A stretch of DNA of 64,000 bases from Rubeoparvulum massiliense (GTDB lineage: Bacteria > Bacillota > Bacilli > Rubeoparvulales > Rubeoparvulaceae). Below the pieces are notes generated by a model that saw only the letters and a program-made list of their open reading frames with translations, searched no databases and was not told the origin of the DNA. Positions 51,082-63,362 of the stretch are shown one piece after another. The DNA lies in contig NZ_CVPE01000004.1 of assembly GCF_001049895.1 (NCBI RefSeq), positions 248,001-312,000 of the forward strand. The letters run 5' to 3'. Each line of letters starts with the position of its first letter. Position 1 is the first letter of the stretch. A program made the position numbers and the translations under genes.

Positions 51082-53127
51082 TTAGTTCTTCGTTTTGAAA
51101 TGACCCATTACATCAGTAAGGGTATTGGATGCCTCATCTAGCTGACGAGCATAGACAGAAACCTGCTCGATCTGTTGCAGCTGTTCTTGTGCAGATGCAG
51201 AGACCTCCTCTGTTGCTGCCGAGTTCTCTTCTGCGCTGGCTGAGATCTGTTGGATAACATCGAGAATATGATTTTTGCGCTCCTCTACTTCTCCACCTAG
51301 TGCTGCCAGTTGCTCCACTTGAACACTCAGTTCTTGGACAGTCTGTGTAATATGACCAAAGGTCTTGCCTGTTTCCTGAACCGCCTCACCATTTCGTACC
51401 ACAGCCTCTTGGCTTTCAGTAAATACTTTCACAGCCTCCTGTGCTTTGCTCTGGATCTGAGCAATTTTCTCATGGATCCCTTCTGTTGCTTTTGCTGTTT
51501 GTTCAGAGAGCGCGCGAATTTCATGGGCTACGATAGCGAAGCCACTTCCTGCTTCACCCACCCGTGCTGCCTCAATGGAAGCATTGAGAGAGAGAAGATT
51601 GGTTTGGCTTGTAATCTGATTAATAACATCAATAATTCCAGAGATCGCCTGACTGCTCTGTTCTACCTCTTGAATGATCACGCCAATGGCCTCGGTGGCT
51701 TGCTGATTGGCATTAAACCAATGTTGAAGTTCATCAATGGTAGCCATCCCTGTATTGCTAAGTTCTGCAGTCTTGATGGTGCTATCACTGATATGGTCAA
51801 TGGTTCCTCCCATGATTTCTAAACGCTCTGCCATCTCTTGAATCTGCAATGCTCCCTGCTCAGTGGTGGTAGCCTGCATTTCTGTAGCCTTGGCAATCTC
51901 TTGGATGACCTGCGTCACCTCTTGTGTTGATTGGACTGTTTTTTGAGCAATCTGATCCAATTCTTCTGATGAGCGACTCACTTGATCTGCTGATTGAGAG
52001 ACCACTTGTGCAGTATTATTTAAGCCTTGTGTCATGGTATTGAGAGCAACAGCTAATTGTCCCACCTCATCAGCACGATCAAGCTGAATCTCCCTAGTCA
52101 GGTCCCCTTCAGCAACCTTTTCTAATTCGCCTAACATCGTTGGAATCACTCGTAAGGTTTTCTTTAAGTAAATGAAGACTAAACCGATTAAAGCAAGAAT
52201 CCCACCCAAGAAGTATAACAGAGTCATCTTCGTAAAGGACTGTAAGCCTGTGAGTGCTTCAGATGACTTAATTAAGCCACCCACTGACCATTTTGCAACT
52301 GACACAGGTGCATAGCCAATATACATCTCTTCTCCATCTACTTGAACCGTTTCAAGTCCTGATTCAAGGTTTAGCATCTTCGCTTGTTGTTTACCTAGAT
52401 CGACGTTGACCTCGCCTAATTCTGCTAGAATATACTCTTCATTGGGATGGTAGATTAGCTTTCCATTCTCACCTAATAAGAAGGCATAGCCCGTATCCCC
52501 AAGATCATGGCTATTCATAATCTCTGGGATGGCATCTAATTTAATGTCGATGGCAACGAAGCCCAATAATTTGCCTTCTTCTCGTACCGCTTCGACCACG
52601 GTAACCACGAGCTTCCCTGTACTCTTGGCGATATATGCATCGGTAAATGCATAAGTATCACTTTTTACAGCTAATTGATACCAGGGACGAGTATGAATAT
52701 CATAATCTGGCTTCGTTAAATATTGATCATTTCCAATATTATAATTTCCCTTTTCACTCGCGATGAACACTAAGGAGATAGCAGGATTAAGTCCCTTAAT
52801 TTCATCCAGTGTCTTTTGAACATTTATATAATGTGGATTACTATGTGCCTCTTCTCTCGAATTGATCGTCCGTAGATAATTACGAATATCTTGATTGGTG
52901 TTCATCGCTTGAACGAGTGCTGTCTGCTCACGAAAAAAAGCATCCACTTGATCTGCGATAGAGGAACTCTTTAGCTCAAGTCCCTGCTCAATCTCTTCAG
53001 AAAGTGAGCGCTTCATATGTTGATACTGTAACAATGAAATTGAAGTAAAAATAATAACAGAAATGATGGACATCCAAATTGCAATTTTAGTAGAAAGACT
53101 TTGCATCCCTTTTCGATTGTTGGACAA
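51082..53127 (-). CDS. Methyl-accepting chemotaxis protein with dCache domain
   Basis: 681 residues. Membrane helix about 12-32, extracellular dCache-type sensor about 35-295 (blocks [22 protein letters not shown] and [24 protein letters not shown]), second helix about 302-322, HAMP, then the long signalling coiled coil with the hairpin tip [37 protein letters not shown]. It signals to the flagellar motor through CheA. A TTG start at 53127 is used, with GGGGGGAAG upstream. The ligand is unknown; dCache domains of this kind often bind amino acids. Confidence 0.93.
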   Translation of the reverse strand: MSNNRKGMQSLSTKIAIWMSIISVIIFTSISLLQYQHMKRSLSEEIEQGLELKSSSIADQVDAFFREQTALVQAMNTNQDIRNYLRTINSREEAHSNPHYINVQKTLDEIKGLNPAISLVFIASEKGNYNIGNDQYLTKPDYDIHTRPWYQLAVKSDTYAFTDAYIAKSTGKLVVTVVEAVREEGKLLGFVAIDIKLDAIPEIMNSHDLGDTGYAFLLGENGKLIYHPNEEYILAELGEVNVDLGKQQAKMLNLESGLETVQVDGEEMYIGYAPVSVAKWSVGGLIKSSEALTGLQSFTKMTLLYFLGGILALIGLVFIYLKKTLRVIPTMLGELEKVAEGDLTREIQLDRADEVGQLAVALNTMTQGLNNTAQVVSQSADQVSRSSEELDQIAQKTVQSTQEVTQVIQEIAKATEMQATTTEQGALQIQEMAERLEIMGGTIDHISDSTIKTAELSNTGMATIDELQHWFNANQQATEAIGVIIQEVEQSSQAISGIIDVINQITSQTNLLSLNASIEAARVGEAGSGFAIVAHEIRALSEQTAKATEGIHEKIAQIQSKAQEAVKVFTESQEAVVRNGEAVQETGKTFGHITQTVQELSVQVEQLAALGGEVEERKNHILDVIQQISASAEENSAATEEVSASAQEQLQQIEQVSVYARQLDEASNTLTDVMGHFKTKN

Positions 53128-53252
53128 AGAACTTCCCCCCTAGCTCCTATTGCGAATCAATTCCTTCTACCTCCTATTATCCCTGTTAAAACATAACTGT
53201 TACAATACTTTCCTTCCAACATTTATGTTACAGTTAACAATCATTCTTATAA

Positions 53253-53290
53253 GAGAAAAAAACATGGACACAGCAAATGTGTCCATGTTT
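53253..53290 (-). terminator. Terminator after the MFS exporter
   Basis: A perfect 13-bp stem AAACATGGACACA / TGTGTCCATGTTT, with T7 on the minus strand. It lies 100 bp past the exporter gene. Confidence 0.85.
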
Positions 53291-53389
53291 GGAAGATACT
53301 TCAGATCATTTTTAAGATGGGTTTGCTCCCCTTCATACTAGGGATAACCACCAGAAGCTTCCCTACATCGGTCAGCGATTCCAATGGTG

Positions 53390-54994
53390 CTAACTACGTT
53401 GCTCCTCCCCATCAGCAACTTGGAGATGCTCCTCCCTTTTTGTTCGCAAGGGAATCTCCTGTAAGGCAAAGGTAAGGAGAAATGCTCCAGCAATCAGAAG
53501 AGAACCTGTGAGGAAGACTTGGGAAAGTGAAACGCTAAAAGCCTCCCGTATCATTTCGATCCATGAAAGCAACTGCTCTCGCTCAGTGTTGGGAAGCCCT
53601 TGCTGCAGGAGGGTTAGCTGTTCAGGATTCATTAGAACCTGCGGGTTATCAAGTTGAAGTTGCTCCCCATTAGGAAGACTCCATTCATGGATGTCTATAC
53701 TGAGGGTAGATACTCTTGAAGCGATCTCTGTCCCCATCCGATAGCTTAATATCGTTCCAAATGCAGAAACACCAATGGTACCTCCTAATTGACGAAAGAG
53801 CTGAGCAGAAGCAGTTCCTACTCCCATCAATTGCGGACTGACTGCATTCTGGACCGTTAATACAAAGATGGGGAATGCCATTCCCAGGCCCATACCCGCT
53901 ACAAGCATATTCATAACCAGAACCCAACTGGCTGTCTGAATACCCATCTGAGCAAGGGAGTACATGCCGATGGACATAATCGCTAATCCTATAAATGCCA
54001 GCATCTTATATTTCCCTGTACGCGTAATCAGATTGCCTGCTAATGTGCTAGCAAGTACCATGCTCAATGTCATAGGCATCATTAAAAATCCAGAGGTGGT
54101 TGCTGATTTTCCCAGTACCCCTTGAATATAGAATGGGATATAGATGGTGGCACCAAACATCCCTGCTCCAATGATGAAGCCAATCACATTAGAAATCGTA
54201 AAGATCCGGATACGAAATAGGCTGAGAGGAAGCACTGGATTGATCGCTTTGTTCTCTACGAGGAGGAAAAAAAGTAAAGCGAGCAAGGAGGTGCTAAATA
54301 GTAAAAGAATCTGCCAGGAAGACCAAGCATACTGCTTACCAGCCCAAGAGAAGGCTAAAAGTAGAGGAACAAGGGTGAACGTGATCAAGAGTGAGCCCCA
54401 ATAATCAATGGCTGCCTTCGGCTTCTTCTTCGGGGTTGGAAAAAGCCGCCAAATGAAATAAAAAGCGATAAAACCGAAGGGCAAAAAAACCCAGAACACC
54501 CACCGCCACTGGGCATGATCAACGATCAAGCCCCCGAGGGTGGGTCCAATCAGACTAGCAATACCAAAGACGCTACTCATGAGCCCTTGCCAACGTCCCC
54601 GCTCCCGTGGTGAAAAGAGATCACCTACGGCAGCAAAGGCTGTAGACATGATCATACCAGCGCCTGTTCCTTGAATGGCACGAAACAGGATCAATTGAAT
54701 GATATGGGTGGACATCCCAGATAATAAGGAACCTATCATAAAAATAAAAATGCCAATTAAGATAAAACGCTTTCTCCCATACATATCAGAGAGTCTGCCT
54801 ACAAGAATGGCTGTGACGCTGGTGGAAAGCATATAGATCGTAAAGACCCAGTTAAAATAATTCATTCCTCCCAATTGGCTTACGATACGTGGAAGCGCTG
54901 TACCTACAATGGTTTGATTCAAGGCAGCAAAGAGCATTGCACTCATGATAGCAAGCATAATCATAATCCGCTCTCGCTGGGAAATTGACTCCAT
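53390..54994 (-). CDS. MFS drug exporter, DHA2 (14-helix) family
   Basis: 534 residues with about fourteen membrane helices. The family motifs are ILVGRLSDMYGRKRFI (motif A), LILFRAIQGTGAGMIMST and PTLGGLIVDHAQWRWVFWV. Proton-driven export of drugs or other small molecules is likely. GGGGGG precedes the ATG. No regulator gene is adjacent. Confidence 0.93.
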   Translation of the reverse strand: MESISQRERIMIMLAIMSAMLFAALNQTIVGTALPRIVSQLGGMNYFNWVFTIYMLSTSVTAILVGRLSDMYGRKRFILIGIFIFMIGSLLSGMSTHIIQLILFRAIQGTGAGMIMSTAFAAVGDLFSPRERGRWQGLMSSVFGIASLIGPTLGGLIVDHAQWRWVFWVFLPFGFIAFYFIWRLFPTPKKKPKAAIDYWGSLLITFTLVPLLLAFSWAGKQYAWSSWQILLLFSTSLLALLFFLLVENKAINPVLPLSLFRIRIFTISNVIGFIIGAGMFGATIYIPFYIQGVLGKSATTSGFLMMPMTLSMVLASTLAGNLITRTGKYKMLAFIGLAIMSIGMYSLAQMGIQTASWVLVMNMLVAGMGLGMAFPIFVLTVQNAVSPQLMGVGTASAQLFRQLGGTIGVSAFGTILSYRMGTEIASRVSTLSIDIHEWSLPNGEQLQLDNPQVLMNPEQLTLLQQGLPNTEREQLLSWIEMIREAFSVSLSQVFLTGSLLIAGAFLLTFALQEIPLRTKREEHLQVADGEEQRS

Positions 54995-55124
54995 ATCATC
55001 CCCCCTCTTTTTCTCTAACAGACATCAGCATATTGTGTATCAATCTTCTAAGCTTAGTTCCATTATTGGGTATTGATGACATTATACCGAAAATGTTTGA
55101 GCTCGACTATCCCGACTATAATGA

Positions 55125-56462
55125 TCATCCGATGAGAATCTTCTCTTCAGCATAGCGAATTTTGGCTTTGCTTCGTTTCAGTGCAAGGGCATATGCCAAG
55201 GTTAATGGACCTAATCTGCCAATATACATGCAGACGATAATGAGCCCCTTCCCCATGGATGAAAGATCCGGAGTTAGTCCCATGGTTAGCCCTACCGTGC
55301 CAAAGGCCGATGTAACCTCAAACAAGATCTCAAGAAAATCTCTCTGTAAAGCATGCTCTGTGATCGTTAATAAGAGGCTGATTCCTAGCACTACCGTAGT
55401 CGAGATGATGATTACCGCAACCGCACGCAAGATTAAATCATGAGCAATACGGCGCTGAAAAACATGAACTTCACTCTCTCCTCGTGCTACTGATAAGACG
55501 GTAAAAAGTAAAATAAAAAAGGTACTCACCTTAATTCCACCGCCTGTGGACCCTGATGAGGCTCCAATAAACATGAGGAAGACCATGGTAAGTTGGGTTG
55601 GTGCTAACATACTGCTGATATCTATGGTGTTAAAGCCTGCTGTTCGCGTTACAACTCCTTGAAAATAGGCACCCCATAGCTTTCCATCCCACGTAAGTGC
55701 CCCCAAGGTCTTGGGATTATGAAATTCAAAGAGATAGACCACTAATGTTCCCAAGATCATTAATAATAGTGTGCCTACCAAGGTGATCTTGCTATGAAGG
55801 GAGTAACGTTGCCAACGATCCTTGTAAAAGATGTCCAACAGTACAATGAAACCAATTCCGCCAATAATAAATAGACTAGTAATGACCAGATTGACCACAG
55901 GGTCATTTACATAATCCATTAGATTATTGGACCAGAGCGAAAAACCTGCATTATTAAAGGCAGAAATGGCATGAAACAAGGCATAGTAAGCTGCCTTAAA
56001 TAAGCCTAGCTCAGCGCTCCAACGTAATGTAAGAATAACTGCTGCTATCGCCTCAAAAGCTAAGGTTACATAAAAGATCCACTTTACCAGGCGTACTAAT
56101 CCTCCATAGGACTCCGCCCTGGTTGACTCTTGTATTAGAATGCGTTGATGGAAGCCAATCTTCTTTCCTAATGCGATAGCAAACATCACACTAAAGGTCA
56201 TAAAGCCTAATCCACCCACTTGGATCAGTAGCAAGATAATCATCTGTCCGAACCATGAAAAGTCATGACCTGTGTCCAATACCGTTAATCCTGTTACACA
56301 GACTGCCGAGGTCGCTGTAAACAAAGCATCGATAAAATCAATAGTATTACCTGATGAGGTTGCCCATGTGGTAGATAAAAGAATTGCGCCGATTAAAATG
56401 ATGATTGCAAAGCCGATGAGCATCCACTGTGGTGGTGTGATACTTTCCTTTTTACTCCACAT
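55125..56462 (-). CDS. KtrB/TrkH-type potassium (sodium-coupled) uptake subunit
   Basis: About 445 residues with eight to ten membrane helices. The selectivity loops are DALFTATSAVCVTGLTVLD (first), NAGFSLWSNN (second), TAGFNTIDISS (third) and FEVTSAFGTVGLTMGLTPD (fourth). It forms the membrane pore and works with a KtrA/KtrC-type RCK protein, which is not in this window. KtrB versus KtrD cannot be settled. The ATG at 56462 was chosen for the GGGGTGG before it. Confidence 0.9.
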   Translation of the reverse strand: MWSKKESITPPQWMLIGFAIIILIGAILLSTTWATSSGNTIDFIDALFTATSAVCVTGLTVLDTGHDFSWFGQMIILLLIQVGGLGFMTFSVMFAIALGKKIGFHQRILIQESTRAESYGGLVRLVKWIFYVTLAFEAIAAVILTLRWSAELGLFKAAYYALFHAISAFNNAGFSLWSNNLMDYVNDPVVNLVITSLFIIGGIGFIVLLDIFYKDRWQRYSLHSKITLVGTLLLMILGTLVVYLFEFHNPKTLGALTWDGKLWGAYFQGVVTRTAGFNTIDISSMLAPTQLTMVFLMFIGASSGSTGGGIKVSTFFILLFTVLSVARGESEVHVFQRRIAHDLILRAVAVIIISTTVVLGISLLLTITEHALQRDFLEILFEVTSAFGTVGLTMGLTPDLSSMGKGLIIVCMYIGRLGPLTLAYALALKRSKAKIRYAEEKILIG

Positions 56463-56585
56463 GCTTCCACCCCATTCCTTTCCTCGATTCCACATATTAT
56501 TCCCGTTCAGCCACGCGGATAAACGATGAAGAAGGCATTACGAGGAGATAGGCTGAATGGAAGGATCGACGATCTAAGTGAAAAA

Positions 56586-56615
56586 AATCGTAGTGCAGAT
56601 GTCCGCACTACGATT
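56586..56615 (-). terminator. Terminator of the glycerol-3-phosphate operon
   Basis: A perfect 11-bp stem AATCGTAGTGC / GCACTACGATT and T7 on the minus strand, 57 bp past glpK. Confidence 0.88.
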
Positions 56616-56672
56616 GAACCCCATTCATTATAAGAGTGATTCATAACTAATGGTAGCAGAAAGGATAAGGAT

Positions 56673-58181
<1,509 letters not shown>

Positions 58182-58191
58182 CTACTGAGCA

Positions 58192-58929
58192 TCATTTATT
58201 ATACGAGCGTTTAATCTCAAGTGCTTTCCCTGGATAGTCTGTGATAATGGCACTGATCTTTTGCTGAAATAGCTGCTTCATATGCTCCTCATGATTGACT
58301 GTAAAGGGGCGAACAGCCATCCCCTGCTGTAATGCTTCTATGCCAATGGGAGAGAATGCGATGGGATAATAACAATGCAGAGCTGAAGCACCGAGTCGCT
58401 TCGCATACTCCCATGGCTCAAACAGCCCCTCCATAAACAGAATACCCGTCTCCATCTCTGGAGCTAGCTGCTTTGTTTTGACCAAGCTATAGTGATTAAA
58501 GGAAGAGAGAATCACCCGATCCTCCAGCTGATGCTGACGGACAAGCTGAATCACCTGATCTTCAATCCCTTCATATTGGATATGATCTGTCTTCAATTCG
58601 ATATTTACTTGTAGTGGCGTCTCACGAATCAACGTGAATACCTCTTCTAGCGTAGGAATGGTTTCCTGTTCATAGCTAGGGTGGAACCACGAGCCTGCAT
58701 CCAACTGTTTTAACTCCTGCAATGAATGATCCTTTACAAAGCCCGTTCCATTGGTGGTTCGATCCACCTTCTCATCATGAATGACCACCACTTGCTTATC
58801 ACGAGTTAAGTGAACATCCAGTTCAATCCCATCAGCACCCAGTCTAACAGCTTCTCTGAAGGCAGCCATCGTATTCTCAGGATGCGTTCCCTTACTCCCA
58901 CGATGAGCGAAAATTTTTGCTTGATCCAT
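58192..58929 (-). CDS. ugpQ: Glycerophosphodiester phosphodiesterase
   Basis: About 245 residues, GDPD TIM barrel. Catalytic blocks IFAHRGSKGTHPENT (His and Glu) and DGIELDVHLTRDKQVVVIHDE are intact, and no signal peptide is seen, so it is cytoplasmic. It cuts glycerophosphodiesters to glycerol-3-phosphate and an alcohol. The ATG at 58929 was chosen, since GAGGTGG lies 7 bp before it. It lies 43 bp after ugpB. Confidence 0.93.
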   Translation of the reverse strand: MDQAKIFAHRGSKGTHPENTMAAFREAVRLGADGIELDVHLTRDKQVVVIHDEKVDRTTNGTGFVKDHSLQELKQLDAGSWFHPSYEQETIPTLEEVFTLIRETPLQVNIELKTDHIQYEGIEDQVIQLVRQHQLEDRVILSSFNHYSLVKTKQLAPEMETGILFMEGLFEPWEYAKRLGASALHCYYPIAFSPIGIEALQQGMAVRPFTVNHEEHMKQLFQQKISAIITDYPGKALEIKRSYNK

Positions 58930-58972
58930 TTTCATTCCACCTCGCGTGATCCTTCATCACATGAATCCTTAC

Positions 58973-60328
58973 TTATTTCGCTATGCGATTGGCTGTCTCA
59001 ATAATACGATTAGTTTCTTCCGCTGCACGGTTTAATGCTTCCTGTGGATCCATACCACCATAGAGATTCTCCAGTGCCGTGACCACCTGCTGACGTGATT
59101 CAGGAAAGACAGAAATCAGTGCTCCCTGCGTGGCATAGGATGGCTTCGTCGATTGTAATTGATCCACCGTCACCTTTAATTGGGGATATTGCTCCCATTG
59201 TTCCTTGACGAGATCTTGCTCATACGCTTCGGGATTGATGGCGAAATAGCCTGTACTCACATGCCATTTCGCCTGAATCTCTGGTGTGGTGAGGAATTTC
59301 ATAAACTCCCAAGCCCCTGCTTGCTGTTCTTCTGAGATCCCTTTCGACATCCAGAGCGAAGCACCTCCTATGATTACACCTTGGGGTTCGAGCCCATCAG
59401 GATGAGGGATGAAGGCTACCCCAACATCAAAGCTTGCATTATCAATGGTCCCACGGGTCCCTGCAGATGAATCCATATACATGGCCACCTTTTCTGATTG
59501 AAAAGCTGCACGAATATCATCCCAATTGGTACCGAAATTGCCGAAGGTACCTGCCTTATTCATTTCATCAAGGAAGCGGAAGATACGTAGGCCTTCCTCT
59601 CCATTAAAGACTGCCTCAGTCGCGGTGACACTCCGACCATTATCATTATTCACATAATGACCACCCTGGGTCGCCAGTAGCTGTTCGAAGAACCAACCAT
59701 AGGTAAGCATGGAAAAGCCATATCTTTCGGTGACATTACCATTCTTCTTCGTCAGCTGAGCTGCCACCTCCTGGATTTCTGAATAGGTTCGAGGCGGATT
59801 CTCAGGATCTAGCCCTGCATCACGAAAAGCATCTTTATTATAGATCAAGACCGGTGTCGATGAGTTAAATGGCATGGAATATAATTTCCCATCAATGGAG
59901 TAGTAGGAGATAATATTAGATTCTAACTGGGAAAGATCATAGCCATCCTTTTCAATAAAGGTATGGATGGGCTCAATGAAACCACTATCAATCATAAACT
60001 TCGTCCCAATCTCAAAGGTTTGAATAATCGTAGGAGCATCCTTCGTTCCTCCTACAGGTCGGAACTTCGTTAATGCCTCATCATATGATCCTTGGAAGAT
60101 GGGTTCAACAAACACCTTATTCTGTGACTGATTGAACTCATTTACAACACTCTCCAAAGAATCCTTGGCATTACCGCCCATGGCATGCCAGAAGGTCACC
60201 TTTACCTTCCCATCGCTGGTTTTCTCTGTCGATGCTGTACCCTCCTTACTACTGCATGCAACCAAACTCCATGTTAAGAGGATGGTTAACATGATTACAC
60301 TTCCCATCCGTAAATAGCGCTTTAACAT
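58973..60328 (-). CDS. ugpB: Glycerol-3-phosphate ABC binding lipoprotein
   Basis: 451 residues. The lipobox is SLVACSS (C25). The mature part is a family-1 binding protein with typical UgpB features (KVTFWHAMGGNAKDSLESVVNEFNQSQ, SMPFNSSTPVLIYNKDAF). It delivers glycerol-3-phosphate or glycerophosphodiesters to UgpAE. GAGGAG precedes the ATG. It lies 33 bp after ugpE. Confidence 0.92.
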   Translation of the reverse strand: MLKRYLRMGSVIMLTILLTWSLVACSSKEGTASTEKTSDGKVKVTFWHAMGGNAKDSLESVVNEFNQSQNKVFVEPIFQGSYDEALTKFRPVGGTKDAPTIIQTFEIGTKFMIDSGFIEPIHTFIEKDGYDLSQLESNIISYYSIDGKLYSMPFNSSTPVLIYNKDAFRDAGLDPENPPRTYSEIQEVAAQLTKKNGNVTERYGFSMLTYGWFFEQLLATQGGHYVNNDNGRSVTATEAVFNGEEGLRIFRFLDEMNKAGTFGNFGTNWDDIRAAFQSEKVAMYMDSSAGTRGTIDNASFDVGVAFIPHPDGLEPQGVIIGGASLWMSKGISEEQQAGAWEFMKFLTTPEIQAKWHVSTGYFAINPEAYEQDLVKEQWEQYPQLKVTVDQLQSTKPSYATQGALISVFPESRQQVVTALENLYGGMDPQEALNRAAEETNRIIETANRIAK

Positions 60329-60361
60329 CGTTTCTCACTCCTCACCATCACTTTTCATGCT

Positions 60362-61177
60362 TTATTTAATTGCTCCTTGCGTTAAGCCTTTTTGAAGTTG
60401 CTTTTGCCCTGCAAAAAGTAAGAGTAAAGACGGGATCACAACAACAATTGCTCCAGCCATCACCACCCCCCAAGCGGTACTTATTTCTTGACTCTGCATC
60501 TGCTTAAGACCAATCTGTACTGTTCGTACAGCCTTTTCATCATTGGTCACTAGCAAAGGCCATAGATACATATTCCATGTCGTTAGAAAAGCATAAGCAC
60601 CTAAGGTGACGAAGCTGATTCGAGAGACAGGAACCACCACGCGAAGATAGATTTGGAAGCGATTCAAGCCTTCCATCTGGGCAGCTTCAATCAGCTCATA
60701 GGGAATGGTTTTAAAGTGCTGACGCAATAAGAAGGTGCCAAATGCCGTGGCGAAGAAGGGTATGGTCAATGCTGGTAAACGATCGATCCAATCGAGCTGT
60801 TGAATGGTTAGGTAGTTGGGAATCATCGTAGCTTCCCAAGGGATCATCATCGTAGAGATGAAGAGAAAGAAGAGAAAATTCCTTCCCTTGAACTGAATAA
60901 AGACAAAGGCATAGGCTGCTAAGCTTGCAATCACTAATTGACCGATCATAACCAAGAAGGAGACTTGGAAGCTGTTCCAGAGATAACGCAGCAAGGGTAC
61001 GCTCATGAAGGCTTGCACATAGTTATCCAATTTCCATGAATTAGGAATGAAAGTCCCACGCAAAATCTCTGCCCCATCCATGAAGCTAATCATCGATGCA
61101 ACGATGATGGGAAAGAAAAGGATGAGTGCTGAGATGGTTAATAAACCATAGTATAAAACCTTTTTGAAGGGACTCAT
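60362..61177 (-). CDS. ugpE: Glycerol-3-phosphate ABC permease
   Basis: 271 residues with six membrane helices. The ATPase-contact loop is LIEAAQMEGLNRFQIYLRVVVP. It pairs with UgpA to form the import channel. Its ATG overlaps the ugpA stop by 4 bp. Confidence 0.93.
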   Translation of the reverse strand: MSPFKKVLYYGLLTISALILFFPIIVASMISFMDGAEILRGTFIPNSWKLDNYVQAFMSVPLLRYLWNSFQVSFLVMIGQLVIASLAAYAFVFIQFKGRNFLFFLFISTMMIPWEATMIPNYLTIQQLDWIDRLPALTIPFFATAFGTFLLRQHFKTIPYELIEAAQMEGLNRFQIYLRVVVPVSRISFVTLGAYAFLTTWNMYLWPLLVTNDEKAVRTVQIGLKQMQSQEISTAWGVVMAGAIVVVIPSLLLLFAGQKQLQKGLTQGAIK

Positions 61178-62112
61178 TGATAATGCACCCTTTTCTCACC
61201 CAGTTTGAATTGGAGGATGGTCACCACAAGGATACATAGAAAGAGGAGTACGGCCTGTGCACTGGCTGTCCCAAACTGGTAGTTGATAAAGGCATCACGA
61301 TAAATGGAATAGACGATTACATTGGTGGCATTGGAAGGACCACCCTTCGTTAAAATATCCACTTGTCCAAACGTTTGAAAGGAATTGATTAAGGTGATGG
61401 TCATTACAAAGAACAGGGTAGGCGAGAGCATTGGCAAGGTGATCCGCCGTAACTGATACCAGTAGTTAGCACCATCAATCCGAGCACTCTCATAGAGATG
61501 CTCATCAATATTCTGTAGTCCTCCCAATAAAATTAAGAAGGTAAAGCCCGTGTTCATCCAGATCGTAATAATAGCAATTGAGATCAATGCCCAAGTGGGA
61601 TCGAGCAACCATTCGATCTGCTCTAGTCCGAACAAGGCAAGGAGACGGTTTAGTACACCGATGCTTGGATGGAAAAAGAAAAGCCAGATCACCGATGAGG
61701 CGGCTACTGAGATCCCCATGGTGGAGGAGAAGATGGTTCGGAAAAAGCCAATTCCCTTCAGCTTCTCATTGGCTAATAAGGCGAGATATAAGGCCAGCAT
61801 CACACTGGATGGTACCGTATAAATGACAAAGAGAAAGGTTGCCTGAACACTTTTGGCAAAACTTTCCGATGTCAATAGATATGTATAGTTCTCTAAACCA
61901 ACAAAGAGCGCGGGATCACCTCGTTGGTCGGTTAAGAAAAAGCTTAAGTAGATGGTCTTCACCATGGGATAAAAGACAAAGATGGTGAAGAGAATGATGG
62001 ATGGTAAAAGATAGAGTAGGGCAACGCGTAGTCCCACTGTTCTCTTCCACCAATTCAGTTGAGAACGTTGCTTCAGCTCAAGCTGAGGTTGAAATTGAGC
62101 ATGATGATTCAT
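61174..62112 (-). CDS. ugpA: Glycerol-3-phosphate ABC permease
   Basis: 312 residues with six membrane helices and the EAA-type loop ESARIDGANYWYQLRRITLPM. An N-terminal cytoplasmic extension of about 25 residues precedes the first helix. Its ATG overlaps the ugpC stop by 4 bp. It forms the import channel with UgpE. Confidence 0.93.
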   Translation of the reverse strand: MNHHAQFQPQLELKQRSQLNWWKRTVGLRVALLYLLPSIILFTIFVFYPMVKTIYLSFFLTDQRGDPALFVGLENYTYLLTSESFAKSVQATFLFVIYTVPSSVMLALYLALLANEKLKGIGFFRTIFSSTMGISVAASSVIWLFFFHPSIGVLNRLLALFGLEQIEWLLDPTWALISIAIITIWMNTGFTFLILLGGLQNIDEHLYESARIDGANYWYQLRRITLPMLSPTLFFVMTITLINSFQTFGQVDILTKGGPSNATNVIVYSIYRDAFINYQFGTASAQAVLLFLCILVVTILQFKLGEKRVHYQ

Positions 62113-63248
62113 GCCATCACCTCATCTGCAAGTAAGGTCCGTTCACCATTAGCTGGCGCCTTTAGTAGCTTGCCCGTCTCGCCATGAAAGAGACAGAGTG
62201 CCTGATAATCCAAACGGATCGGGAGCTGATCCCCAACTTGAACACGCCATTGCCCACTCCACTTTGCATGCCAAGCCTGCCCTTGTACCTGGAATGTCGC
62301 AATGGTCTCATGACCTAAAACCTCAACATTGATAATCTCTACAGTGCTCTGATTGACTCCAATGCCCTGGCCTGACCCCTCAGCCGGTTGAATCAATTCA
62401 GGTCGGACACCAACGATGATCTTCTCGCCATCTCGAAGGGGAAGAGATGAGGATGCAGGGACAGGAATCGAAGAAAGCCCTTCGAGCTGAATGGAGCCCT
62501 GCTGAGACCAGTAGGCTTCAGCTAGATTCATCGGTGGTGAACCAATAAAAGTGGCAACAAATGGGTTGGCTGGCTGATTGTAAATCTCCAGTGGTGTGCC
62601 TATCTGTTGTACTATGCCATGATCCAATATCATCATGCGATCGCCCATGGTCATAGCCTCGATCTGATCGTGGGTCACATAGATCATGGTGATCCCTAAA
62701 CGCCGTTGAATCTGACGAATTTCTGAGCGCATATAGGCACGTAGCTTCGCATCCAAATTGGATAATGGCTCATCCATTAAGCAGATAGGGGACTCATTCA
62801 CAATGGCACGAGCAAGCGCCACCCGCTGCCGTTGCCCACCTGAAAGCTCACGAGGCTTTCGCTTTAAATAAGGCATAAGGCCAAGCATCTCTGCCACATC
62901 AAAGCAGCGCTTCTTCCGCTCTACCTTCGGCACCTTCCGAACCTTTAACCCAAAAACAATATTCTCCTCCACTGTAAGATGAGGATAGAGTGCATAGTTT
63001 TGAAAAACCATGGAGATCTCTCGTTTACTGGGGTGTAGCTGGGTTGCCAAAGTATTCCCGATATATAATTCACCAGATGTAATCTCCTCTAACCCTGCAA
63101 TCATTCGAAGCATGGTGCTCTTCCCACAGCCCGAAGGACCAACTAGAACAAAAAACTCGCCTGGCTCAATGGTGACATTCACATTTTGAATGACGGTTGT
63201 TTTTTGATCATATGACTTGGAAATATCCCTTAGTTCTACTTGTTTCAC
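62109..63248 (-). CDS. ugpC: Glycerol-3-phosphate ABC ATPase
   Basis: About 379 residues. Walker [10 protein letters not shown] (about 38-46), signature [14 protein letters not shown], Walker [13 protein letters not shown], and a C-terminal TOBE-type domain. It belongs to the UgpC/MsmX/MalK group, so the call rests on the operon. The GTG at 63248 was chosen: GAGGGGG stands 9 bp upstream and the protein then starts [14 protein letters not shown] as in relatives. It is the first gene of the operon. Confidence 0.92.
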   Translation of the reverse strand: MKQVELRDISKSYDQKTTVIQNVNVTIEPGEFFVLVGPSGCGKSTMLRMIAGLEEITSGELYIGNTLATQLHPSKREISMVFQNYALYPHLTVEENIVFGLKVRKVPKVERKKRCFDVAEMLGLMPYLKRKPRELSGGQRQRVALARAIVNESPICLMDEPLSNLDAKLRAYMRSEIRQIQRRLGITMIYVTHDQIEAMTMGDRMMILDHGIVQQIGTPLEIYNQPANPFVATFIGSPPMNLAEAYWSQQGSIQLEGLSSIPVPASSSLPLRDGEKIIVGVRPELIQPAEGSGQGIGVNQSTVEIINVEVLGHETIATFQVQGQAWHAKWSGQWRVQVGDQLPIRLDYQALCLFHGETGKLLKAPANGERTLLADEVMA

Positions 63249-63315
63249 GCTAGATATCCCCCTCACCATTACTTTCTCTGCTCCAGTTGGAACATCTCTC
63301 ATCTTACGATAACTT

Positions 63316-63354
63316 ATTCAATTCCATGTCAATTTATTGTAAAAATATTTATAA
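63316..63354 (-). promoter_or_regulatory. PhoP-box-like direct repeats before ugpC
   Basis: On the minus strand four hexamers TTATAA, TTTACA, TTGACA and TTGAAT follow each other at exactly 11-bp spacing. The second is a perfect match and the third a near match to the B. subtilis PhoP repeat TT(A/C/T)A(C/T)A. This suggests induction of the operon by phosphate starvation. Confidence 0.6.
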
Positions 63355-63362
63355 TTTTGCTT